Source: Anas platyrhynchos (taxonomy: Eukaryota > Chordata > Aves > Anseriformes > Anatidae). From it: a stretch of 64,000 nt of DNA. The first letter of the stretch is position 1, and every line of letters begins with the position of its first letter. The DNA lies in contig NC_092593.1 of the NCBI RefSeq assembly GCF_047663525.1, positions 27,244,501 through 27,308,500 of the forward strand, given 5' to 3'. The translations under genes and the position numbers were made by a program. Under the pieces are notes generated by a model. That model did no database searches and was not told where the DNA came from. It saw only the letters and a program-made list of their open reading frames with translations. This document shows positions 50,244 through 61,899 of this stretch, piece after piece.

Positions 50244-52084
50244 AATCTCACAACATTGGATATGATCTCACAAAAATGGAATTGGTAGAGAAAAACAACT
50301 CAGGGCAATCATACCAAATTTTGAGTGGAAAATAGCTTGAATGATACACTTATGAAGGAAAGCTGTATCTGCTGGGCAGTTCCTAACTTTTTGAATTACT
50401 GGAAATTGTAAGTTCTCATAATTCATAAGGAAGCAATGTGTTTTGTCTTAATAATTCTACGCTGTTAGTGTAATTTTCAGAAGGAAAGGGTTTTTAAGAC
50501 CCTAACAACTGAAAGAAATGTTATAGTAGTTTTGACTGCAAAGACAGGACAGTTATACCACCCCTCCCCCCAAGTTCATTTTGTGCTATTTTCCTTGGGG
50601 TGAACACTCCACTTGTGCTTCTGTTCAGCTTAGCTGTTCGTCACTCAAATACGATGATGTTCCTGTCAGGCTTAATTCCATGTTACCTTGTTTTAAAGGT
50701 TTTGAAGACTAGTAGGTCTCAGAGCGTCTTATGCAACTTTGGTATGTAGTGTGCTCAAATTGAGAGGGAAAGCATTCTTAAGATGAAATGAAAAGAACAT
50801 AGTAAAAGAGGTGGTATTGAAGAAAAAGCAGGCCTGTTTTGTGAAAGATGAAAGATTATGTATGGTTAATAACCTCTGAGTGATCATGTGAGGTCTTAAT
50901 GAAATACAGAGAGAAGTCCTATGCATTAATTTTATTCCCTTTTCCTATTTTAGGATAAGTGTTCACTTTTAATCCTCATGTAATGAAAGCTGATCAAATT
51001 AATGAATGAACTTCATGTAGATTATGTCTATGAGTTTAATAGACCGTTGGAGAGTCCTTGTAGTAATTCAGCTGACATTTGCATTTTTTTCTGAATTTTC
51101 TATGGTGCAGCTTCCATTTACAGTACTTGCAAATTGATGATTTTGTGTGCTTTGTCTTTTGATACTATATCGAATACGTTTTTATATATTACTAGTGGCA
51201 ACACTAGTAATCCTAGCATCTGGAACAGTGAAGAACAGTTTTGTTTTTTGTTTTTTTTTAATTTGGATTTGAGTGCAGGAAGATGTTTAAAGATTCACGC
51301 CCTTCCTTAACTCACTCTGCTGTACTTGATTAGTAAGTCTTTGCTGCAGAAAAACTTCATGTAATTTTGCTGCTTTGCAGTTGGAGCAGCCCACAGCTGT
51401 CAAAGCAGGAACCTCTGCAGAGGTTTTTATATAATAAACATGTACAAAGGTACTTGGTCTCCTGCATACATAAGTAAAGAATGCTCATGCAGGTGTGCAC
51501 AGCTGCACGTATGGAAGTGGTACAGAAAGATGATGGGTAGTATCTTTCATATGAGTACACATGGCGTAATATCTAGTCCGTATATTCTTCAAAGTGTATA
51601 CTAATCTACTTTATATTCTTGTTTGAATTTATGTTTCTGTGTGAGTCAGAAGAAGCCCATATTTCAGATTATACTTTAGTCATTGCATTACAAGGTAGCT
51701 GATAAGAGAATACTGTGAAATGATCAGGATGTGTAGCAGAATTCCATGGATAATTTTTTGAAATATTTCTTGCCATCATGATGATACATGGCAATATTAA
51801 TAGCTAAAACACCTGGTGACAACTCACTGGTGGCTTTCTGCTAACTTGTTATAGGAAAAAATGTCAGTTTCAGGATGAAACATTTTAGTTTCATTACTTT
51901 TATCTGATTTTAGGCTCATGGCTTTCATGGGTGGGTATACGTTATTAAACTGGATTAACAAGGTCTCTATTTCACTGCAGCAGTAGAGTATCACGTTCAC
52001 CTGAATTCAAAGCAGTGTTTTTGCTAAGCAGCAAGGATTTAAAATCTCATGTTCTTTTTATAACCAATGGTTTGAGCTGAGTTT

Positions 52085-52128
52085 GGTGGAGGACGTGCCC
52101 TACGGCAGAGTAGGGCACGTCCTCCACC
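52085..52128. repeat. Perfect 19-bp inverted repeat (hairpin), 6-nt loop
   Basis: Left arm GGTGGAGGACGTGCCCTAC (52085-52103), loop GGCAGA, right arm the exact reverse complement (52110-52128). GC-rich arms inside AT-rich intron make a very stable hairpin in either strand's RNA. No transposon ends or target-site duplication are evident. Confidence 0.95.
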
Positions 52129-53968
52129 TCTGCGTTTTTATACAGAAGCAATTGTTTTCAGAAATAACATTATTATTGCATCTCATACTACAGGATGATC
52201 TTTTTCTGGTATTACTATAAACTGAGAATACAAGTTCCTTTAAGTAACTTTAAATTTTGGAAAGATAAAAAAAAATATTTGATGGTTTAGAAATGACAAG
52301 AAAGGTTATTATGCACGTGTCACCAAATGGGCTTGATTGGACAAAAGAAAAGCTATAGCAGATCAGACTGGACATCCACCTAGCTGTCCCTAAGAGCAAT
52401 CAGTAGCAGGGATGGATGTATGGGTGTAACATTCATGGAGTGCTACTTCCTAGACTGGTCTCCCAGTCTCCAGTTGCTGGGTCAAGGTCTTTTGGGAACC
52501 AGAACTCGTTGTTTGGATTTCATAGCCCTAGATGGAGTACCCAGTCTTTAGGTTATGTAGTTTCTTTTATGTACGTGCAATTTTTGGTATCTGTGATATC
52601 TTGTGCTGAAGTTTAAGGATTTTCATGTTTCAGGAGTTGAAGACATTATTACCAACATGCCACAAGTACTGTCGAAATGGGTTTTATTGTTTTAGGTGAT
52701 AATGTCAATTCTTGATGCTTCAGCATCCTTAATCAGTGAAGTATGTTGAAACATTGGTTAATCTTTCTGAAAGGAAATATATTCAAGAGTTTTGTTTAGT
52801 TACTTGGTTTGTAATTGGCTGTCAGAACAATAGTAGTGACAAAACCAGAAAAGATACTTAGGAAAACAAATTACTTGATATCTGTTACTTACAGGTAATT
52901 ATTTAGTCTTGATACTGCTACTGTCCTAAAGTGTTTGGAGAGAAAAAAAAAAAAGTATTTCAAGTCATACTAAGTCTATTAGGGGAGGTGAAAGAAACAC
53001 TGCACCAGGATCAAACTGAAAAGAAAAAGAGTATATATTTTTTTCTAAGCTAACTTTGGAAAAGGAATATAGTCACTTTTGATGTTACTGTTTTGTTCAA
53101 CTTCTGTAAGTAGAGTGTTTGGGATCACTGGTAGTATCAGTTCTAAAACAGTTCATAAAGCACGTTAATGATAATCTGACCACTTTTACTCTGTTGAAAC
53201 ACTGTCTTCACAAAAATAAACTGTTTGACTATCTTTTTTTTTCTGGAAAACAGCTGAACATGTTTTAAACGTCTTTGCTTTCATTTACAACAGTATAGAA
53301 AAGAATAAAGCACGTGATTAATATATTTGAGAAAAAATGGAAATCCTTCAAGTTAACTGCCTATATGAGACTAGTTAACTTTATTTTTTTATGTTGAGCA
53401 GCATCAGTCTTCTATACATTGGCTTGGTTACAATGCCAAATATAAAGCCTTTAATCGTGAAGGGATTACTTTGAAATAAGTCTTTCATAACATGTAATAC
53501 AAGCTTTGCTCTGATTTTCTTACTTGAAGCTTTGTATCACAAATGCTTTAATTATTTCAGGCCTTTTAAAGTGAATGAATGCAATAACATAATTAAATGA
53601 ACAGTGTACTCTGTTACTTATTATTTTGTTACATAGCCATCTGGCTATGGCGAAATACAGACATTTATATGAAGCTACATTTTTGTTTGTTTTTGTGAGG
53701 AATGGATGTGTATATTTGAAAGTACTCTTTTCAGGTGCTATTTCAGGTACTTCTCTTTTTTCCTGTGCTGTCTAAAAAGGCAAATCCTTTTGAATGTGAA
53801 TTTGGTGCAAGGGCAAAAATTTTACTGATGTAATTCATGAAAATAAGCATTTTTTTCCATAACTTTGCTTTTTGCAGTTGTTTGTTAAAAATACTTGTTG
53901 CAGTGATTCTTTTAATAACTTAATGTTCTGCAAAGCTCTATAATACTGTTATGTGTTCATGTTTACAG

Positions 53969-54045
53969 GCTGTACATCTGTCCCAGGCAAGTTTCCAGAT
54001 TGAGGCCTTTGGCTCCAAATTCATCCTTGATCTCACTTTGAATAA
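53969..54045 (+). CDS. ADAM23: ADAM23 exon 3, prodomain
   Basis: This 77-nt exon encodes residues 135-159, AVHLSQASFQIEAFGSKFIL followed by DLTLN, nearly identical to other vertebrate ADAM23 and typical of the ADAM pro-region (FQIEAFG..F.LDL). Acceptor GTTTACAG and donor AATAA|GTAAGT are strong. It ends in phase 2; the continuing exon was not found before the window ends, so the gene is cut at the right edge after about a fifth of its usual 830 or so residues. Confidence 0.97.
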
Positions 54046-55544
54046 GTAAGTGCACAATTTCAGGTTTCTTTCTTTCCTGTTTTAATTGTCTTCAACTTAT
54101 GATACAAGGTCATAGCACATGAAATTCCAAGGTCTATGGAAAATTATGCTGTTGTCCAAGCTTATTAATACAAAATAACATTTAGTCTATTTTAAGCAAG
54201 GTAGATGTTACCCTTACTGACATCTGTACTGTACCTTTAAACTCTTATCTCTCAGAAAGAATAATGGTACCTAAAGATGAAATATATAAAGCAGTATCTT
54301 GGGCTTCAGAAGCCTAAACCTGACAGTGAAAATGCAAAATATTTGAAACTTATATTTACTCTTACATTTGTAAATGATCTTTATGATTACTAAGTATGTA
54401 TTAATATATTTTTATAACTATGAATTTAAAATGTATAGTTCAACTATAATTACATTGCCAGCTGTTAAAATTTAATTTCCAGTAATAAAAAAAACACCCC
54501 GATGATTAATAATAAAGGACTAGCATTTTCTGTGTATTCTGTCTATGGTATTTTTCTTCATGCTTTGAGGCAACAGAAGCAATTGCAGAATGATTGACTT
54601 TTGCTACCTACTGTTTCTGAACCGGTGTGTAGTAACATCATAAATCACAGTAAAATACAGTGAACATGCTTCATATGTAGTAGAGAAATGATGATGGCTA
54701 TCAGTAATTTAGTTCCCATATTGTAAATGCAGTAAGCATGGAAATGTTGTAGAAGAGAGATTACCATGAATAATGTTACAGAAAGTGATGCAAGTTGGTC
54801 TACATCATTTCTATTTATACCATGGTATAACATAGTTCAGTATATTGGACAGTGACTGGAGATGTTTGCCATCATTTTTGCTGTTTTACTTGCTTGTCTT
54901 CTCAGATTGATTTAGGACAGCAAAGCATTTACTTGAAAGGGCAAAGACCAGATGTGTGTAGATGTGAGTGACTTATGTACTATTTATTTATAGAGAGATT
55001 CCGGTAGAATTAGTGTTTGAAAGGTGTGGATTTTTTGCTTTGTTTTTAATATATATCGATGAACTGTAATGTAAATATTACTTTAGTTGTTCAAGGCATG
55101 TAGGAATATTGTAAGTATTTATATGACTGGCTCATCTTCAATGATTTGGAAACCATACTGTTGACGCTATCATCATGAAGTTCCTAATGATGTGGGAATC
55201 TTAGTGGTTTGGCTGTACTGAAAGGTACAGCCTAGAGTCTGTTTCCTTGTAAGGTAAACACCAATTTCATATAATTCTCCAGTCTGGAAGATCTGACTTG
55301 TAATGCAGATCGTTGTTGGTTTAGTTGTTTGTATTGCCTCTGTTTATATCCCTAGCTGAAGATGGGGAGCTGTGTTTCTCTAAAAAATGTAAGAAAGTTT
55401 TTGTGCTACTGAAAATTTGCACCCATGAAGTTTACGAATAAAGTAGAAACATAAAATCAGTACTAAATGCCAGACAGATAAAATTATCTATAGTATTGCA
55501 TAAAAGTCAATTGTATTTTGGGCTGTATAGAAATATGACCATTA

Positions 55545-56082
55545 GGTCAAGGGAGAGGTATCTCCCCTGATCTTGTGAGACCCCACTGGAGCACTGTGTT
55601 CGGCTCTGAGACCCTCAGCACAAGAAGGACATGGACAAACTAGAACAAGTCCAGAGGAGGGCCACAAGGATGATCAGAGGGCTGGAGCACCTCCCCATGA
55701 AGACAGGCTGAGGGAGCTGGAGAAGAAAAGGCTACAGGTAGACCTTAAAGCAGCTTTCTAGTACCTAAAGGGGGCCTGCAGGAGAGCTGGAGAGGAACTC
55801 TTTACAAGGACATGTAGCGATAAGACAATGGGTAATAGTTTTAAACTGAAAGAGAGAGGGTACATTTAGATTAGATACAAGGAAGAAATTCTTCACTCAA
55901 GAGTGTGGCGAGGCACAGGGGTTGCCCAGGAAAGCTCTGGATGTCCCATCTCTGGAGGTGTTCAAGGCCAGGTTGGATGGGGCCCTGGGCAACCTGGTCT
56001 AGGGCAAGGTATCCCTGCCCATGGTAGGGGAGTGGAATTAGATGATCTGTAAGGTCCCTTCTAAACCAAACCGTTCTATGAA
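55545..56082 (+). mobile_element. CR1 LINE 3' portion, about 540 bp, 5'-truncated
   Basis: Contains classic CR1 3' sequence: CCACTGGAGCACTGTGTTCG, then CAGAGGAGGGCCACAAGGAT, GGCTGGAGCACCTCCCCATG, GGAAGAAATTCTTCACTCA, CTCTGGAGGTGTTCAAGGCC and AGGTTGGATGGGGCCCTGGG, ending near TTCTATGA. It covers the end of ORF2 and the 3' UTR; ORF2 frames are broken, so it is not mobile. Less diverged than the 40.0-kb fragment, hence younger. It lies in sense orientation in ADAM23 intron 3. Confidence 0.95.
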
Positions 56083-56286
56083 AGTATATTTGCAGCTGCT
56101 GCTGGCATTGAACTTTTCTGCTGTCTTAAAGGAAAAAGCAACAACAACAAAACAGAACACTTTAAAAGTATGTTCAGTAGTTGGAAAAAAAAAAAAAAAA
56201 AACATTTTTATCCACAGTCAACTAGTTTAAACAATGCATTTGTGTAATCAATGATTCTGGTATATCTGAACAATTTCTCATTTTTT

Positions 56287-56317
56287 GAGTTAAAAATGAG
56301 TTAAATGAGTTAAAAAT
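56287..56317. repeat. Short tandem repeat of GAGTTAAAAAT units
   Basis: Three consecutive units, the middle one two bases shorter. Local slippage product. Confidence 0.7.
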
Positions 56318-59136
56318 GTCTGCTTCCTGTTTTTTAGTGATGAGGGCAGTTGGCTATATTGTCTTTGTCACAGAAACAGGGGTTTTTGTCTCATGGTCTA
56401 GTACAAGCCTCTGAATAACGGAGTCTCCTGCTCTGGGAACCTTCACCTACAGGGATTCATTCTAAAGGCTGTGGCACAAAAAATAAATGGGAAATTCAGT
56501 ACCAGAGCTGACAGAAACAGAATGTAAAAAACAAAGACTTCCCACCTTTCCCGTTCAAAACTAACTTCCTTCAAGATTTAGGGGTGGGATGGGGGAGTAG
56601 GTCATATTTTTCAGCTTTGCTTTCTTTTTTCTGTAGAAGTCCATCTAAATTTCCATATTTTTTTTCCCAATGAAGAGATTATATGAAAAAAAAATCTGGC
56701 ATCTTTGGCATGAACTGAAAAAAACCATTTGACTGTAATATGACTTAAATATTTGAGACATTAAAATATGATGATTAGTGTGAGCAGTCATTCCTTATTA
56801 TGTGAGAAGCAGCATTACAGCCAACATGTTGCAGCCAATATTATCCACCAGTTTTACACTTGTAAATGGTGTGTTGTCTTTTGTATGTGTTTCTGAAAGG
56901 CTGAATGACATTGGAGAACAGTCACAGAGCAGATAACATTGTTAGCAGAATTTCAAAAAGAAAGCCAGTAACTGGATTTTTTGTGAATCTATTCTGTTCT
57001 TTTTTTTTTTTTTAATTGGAAATTCGAAAACTAGTCATAACTTTTCCAGAAGGAAACTTCAAATATTTATAACATTTTCTTAAAGGCTTAGGGTGCTAAA
57101 TGGATCCTGTGAGATACATGAGCTTCATAAATTAAATATGATAGTATTACTGTGGCAAGTTTAGCCTGCTTTTAACAAATTTCTGTTACAGATGAGGTGC
57201 AAATAAGTCAGTGTTAGGATTTTAAAACAAAGTGTGTGTACTCATGTGAGTATCTGTGGTCTTGAGTCTGAGCTGCAGGTAGCAGCTTTACTGCCTCATT
57301 TCCAACTCCCAGAACTGGAGGCAACCTATTCAGTTACTTGCTTCAGTGGGTATTCCGCATGTAAAAAGTGTTGGAGGCTGACGCTAGAAACTCCCCATGT
57401 TTTTCAACACACAATAATGTGAAAAAAAGTTTCTGCTGTCTTTGCAAGAGTTAGAAATGCCTGATAATGTGGAGAAACTTAATTTTCAATTATTGTATTC
57501 AGCTGCAGACTAGAAACATAAATTGTAAGCAATATTTCCGTTATTCTCTCCTTAATATTTTGTTTCTCTAATTCTGTGTATGTGTTTAGCATGATTCTCT
57601 TCAGCTATTCTGTTCCATCCTGTCATTAAGGCTATGATAAAAATGTGTATTTATAATATTATGCATGCATGAGCATTTATATGTTCACTAATGTGCATAG
57701 TCTTGTGTTTTACTTAGTCACTATTCCAGAAGTTCAGTGGGAGGTAGTACCAATCCTGCCACATACCAAGAGGCTGCACTCTTAGCTCAATTTCTCAAAT
57801 GTTTATCAGCAGTATTTTCAGCTCCTCTTTAATTTCTTCTAGAACTTTCCAGATCAGTCTTTTAAATATTTTCCTTATCTCATTTTTCTTTATCTCATCC
57901 CTTTCTCTTTGGCCAATATCTATAAAATGAAAATGTGTGTGTGCATTTGTTTCTGTATGAGTTTTACAGAAGAGGACTTATAACTGCAGCCATATAAATT
58001 AATGTTAGAGTGCCTGACTTACAAGCACTCAAGTTTTAGATTTCCCTGGAGTAATTAATGTCCCTGTGCTTGCTGTGCAATGAAAGTCTATCAATAACTT
58101 CACAGACAGTATAGCTTGTTTCAACAGAACTGTAGGAAACTCAGGATAGGCTCGTTTCTGTTAGAAGTTCCACTTTATTTTAAGTGCTCCTGGGAAGTAT
58201 GTTCATGCATGGAACATAGTGGAAGCTTCTGAGAAGGGATACCTTAAATAATTTGGCTTAAAGAAACAAAAATCTGAGAGGACATGCATGCTGTTTGTCT
58301 TATTAAAATGCAGACATTGGTGTTGTAAATGTTATCCTTCTTGTTTGACATTTTAAGAGTGAAAAGACTTTTTTATGTGTGTTCTTTATTCTGGAATTAA
58401 TCAAGTGTGGATATCACACCCTTCTAAGCAGGGTATCAAATAGCTGTCAGCTGAGATGTGACCACAGCCATTGGACTGGTGGATTGTTAGGGTCAAGAAG
58501 CTCAGGGCATTGGAAGAGTACGTATGAGGAAATAAGATGTTACAGAATGTTACAAAATTCTACCTGGCAGGAGGATGATGTTTATTGCCTCTTCCAGTGT
58601 AACACCTACAGACATCAAATAAAGCAGGTGCTTTTCACAAAACACAAAATTAATATATTGTAGACTAATGTGACGTATTAAACCATTTACATGAGTTTTA
58701 AAGAATTACAAAGACAGAGAAGACGTCTACTGAGAGCCATTAAAAACAATGATACTAACTCTGGTTTAGGAAACCCTAGTGTCACAGACACTGCATGCTG
58801 AGAAAACACACCCCAAAATTGCTACACGTGTGTTTTTGCTGTCAAACAACTTACTGTGCCTTTGCCTGTCTTGTTGTGTTTTAGGGGGAAAAGGCTATGT
58901 CCTTGTACACTTTGCTTACATGTAACCACTGTAGTGTGGCAGTGCTCAAGAATTATCTTTCTAGCCTTGCAAATTTTTCACCGTTTTGTGGGATGGTCCA
59001 GACTTGTCTGCTAGCTCTCTATGCTGAAGTGAATTACTGGGATCTCCAATTTTTCTATAACCAGGCTGAAATCTTTGCCTTTGGAGCTAGTGTAAAGCCT
59101 GCTTATGCTCTATGTCTGGTTTGTCACACTAGCTCC

Positions 59137-59161
59137 TAAGAGCCTGTATGGCAGGCTCTTA
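59137..59161. repeat. Perfect 10-bp inverted repeat, 5-nt loop
   Basis: TAAGAGCCTG and CAGGCTCTTA are exact reverse complements around TATGG, in ADAM23 intron 3. Confidence 0.85.
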
Positions 59162-61838
59162 CCCGACTTGATCCAAAGACAAAGCTAAAGTTACAAGTAA
59201 AGTTACAAAGTAGTTCAATATGGGAGCATGGATTAAGGGAACCAAAATAAACTTTTAGTTTGCTGGAGTACTAGAAGGAATCTCTGATTCTGCTATAGTC
59301 ATTTATCTAATCTGAAGCCAGTCAAGTCAACCTCTATAAATAAACTTACTTTTCTAGTTTTAGTAGTAGAACTAAAATAAATTTAAAATTCATGCTTGGC
59401 ATCCAGTTGGATTTTTCCTTTGTAATAAGAGTTGGTTTAAATCGGACTGTTTTCAATGGATACAGAGGAATAGAGCATGTAGATCATTTAGTGAATTCAG
59501 TAAGAGGAAAAGAAACCCAAGTTTTCCTGTGTGCAGAAAAAGCTTGTTTTAAATTGAAGGAGGCTTTGGCAAATCCAATTACCATTGAATGAGGTCATTC
59601 TGGCAAAGATGGCATCCCTCAGCTTTATGTTACAGGATAATAAAATTCATATTGATAATTCAAAATTACCTGATTCCCAGCTGGCTATGGAAGAAAGGGA
59701 TCAATTAAAATGCAGTATTGAATGAACTTGAACAGTTGTTTAAATAAAATCTTTATTTTGTCAATTGCTCTTCTAGGAAGACTGTCGTAGTGAATTACAT
59801 TGAAGTATTTTCCATAACACAGTCCTCATACCTTCTGTAATGTTGTCCAGCATTTCATTTATTCAGATCCTTTCAAGTAGCACTTTTTAAAGTGGTATGA
59901 TCGTTGGTGCTGTGGTAAAGGGAAATCCTGGTAGAAACTGAGCAAGATACTGGCCTTAATATTCTGAAGAATTCTTCAAGCTCCTACTTTAAAAATGCTT
60001 ATTGAGGTAGCCATTAAAATATAGCATGCTCCATTCTGAGCTAGAAGGTTTTAGGACAGAAGGTATCTCTAGAAGTTCCTAACTAGAGGATTGTAAATTG
60101 TTTTCTGAACTCCTTTGAACAGATTCAGGGTTTCTTTAACTGGGGGAGGCAGATTGATCTAGTAAAATAGTATGTAGCATTTTCTGTACTTTTCTGTAAG
60201 AGTCAGAACATGCAGCTTTCCTGTTAGTACGTTCAGGAGATATTTCCCCACTTGAGGAATTAAAAACAAAACAGCAAAACTGAACACCTAAAATATTACC
60301 TAGGGAATTTCAGCTTACCATATTTGTCAGTTTTTTATTTTTTATCTGAAAGACAAGCCAAACAAAAACACACACAGAACATAAAGCCAGACTGTGCATG
60401 AAGTGATTTTTAAATGTGTGCTATTTACTGTTACAGAATCATTATGATGTTAGTAGTAGAGTGGAGGCCTTCTTTCATTCCATAACTGAAGAAATTGACC
60501 TATATGCCTAAATCATCAGGTGTTACTTCTAATTGTTTTTAAGCAGACATGTTTAGTCTATGGTGTCATATTTTGATTTTTCACCTCCTTCAAGATGATG
60601 TAAGAAAAGTAGTGAATCCTTTTTTGCATTAAAAAAAAAAAAAAATATTTCCAATATAATTACTTCTTGAAGATAGTCCGGTCACAGGAGTTTCAAAGGC
60701 AGCAGCCACGTGAAGTTTATTGTAAATAGATACTAGGAACTTATGTTAATAATACATTAACATAAGAACGGGTGTTGTGTTTTTTTTTTTCAACAAGGTT
60801 TGTAGATATAATTGAAACTGATAACTGAAACAAGGCTGTAGATGGCCAGTTCATTTGATGACAGCATCTTGATGATGTAACCAAACACTGTAGAAAGCTC
60901 CAAGTTTCTTTTCACATACATGTATGTATGTGCTACTAACCTATATCTGTCAAATAAATGGTCAAAAACATTTGATGTGTGTTCTGTTACATGGTTCACA
61001 AGATGTTTCTAAACTGGATTGCTGAGATGCTGCTTCCGAGCTTGAAGCATTTCACAATACTTTAGAAAATCATTGATTGGTAGGTTAGTATAAAGGAAAT
61101 TTAAGAAGTATGTGAGAATGATAATTCCTCTGTACTCAGATTTTTCTACATGCTGCATAGTAGCTGCCTGGAAACTAACATTAGTTACTTGTGTATGAAA
61201 TTTCTAAAACGTAACTTCATGATGTTTACCTAGCCCAGTCATTTATTATTTTTTTCCGCTAGGATAGTTAGATGTCAGCTGAGGTAAGGCATTTCTCACA
61301 CTGCAGTTGTCCTGCTATTGGCAGCAGCAGCAGTGAAACGTTGTGCCAGGGAAGTGGATATGAGCTCTTCAGCAAGCTTATGCTGCTTTAACAGCTGGCC
61401 TGTGTCTTTGAAGAAGACAACTGCCGGAATAGCATTTCTGTTTGCTGCTTATTTTGCTTATGTCTAAAGCCATCTCTCAGCATGACTCTGGTAGAAAAGG
61501 TAGTGATGCAGGACAGCTCAATAAAAACAGTTAATCTAGGGCAAACAAGGAAGGGTGGAAGGAACTCTAGCAAAGGACATGGTAGGCACAACTTTTTTTT
61601 TTTTTTTTAATGAATTCATGAACCATGTCTAATTTTGTATTGTAATGTGATATAAGTGCTTATTACTAAGATGTACTAACATGGTACTAGTCTAAATATG
61701 CCTTTGTCTGATGTGATCACAACTTACACAATTGTTTTTGTTAATGTTCATGGTTCCCAATACTCATAATGTTGAAAAAACAAATTTGCTGTACCAGTTG
61801 CATTTCTGCTGAACCAAAATGTAAATGGATCAACTGAC

Positions 61839-61899
61839 AGGTGACAAAACACAGTCCAGTGTGGATGTGAAAGGTGACAAAACACAGTCCAGTGTAGAT
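61839..61899. repeat. Tandem duplication, 33-bp period
   Basis: AGGTGACAAAACACAGTCCA followed by GTGTGGAT recurs 33 bp later with one base change (GTGTAGAT). High identity points to a recent duplication. Confidence 0.9.

Larger units (their letters stand above)
46561..53968 (+). other. ADAM23: ADAM23 intron 2
   Basis: About 7.4 kb, GTAGGA...CATGTTTACAG. AT-rich with no exon-like segment. It contains a CTCF-like motif at 50230 and a perfect 19-bp inverted repeat at 52085-52128. Confidence 0.92.
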
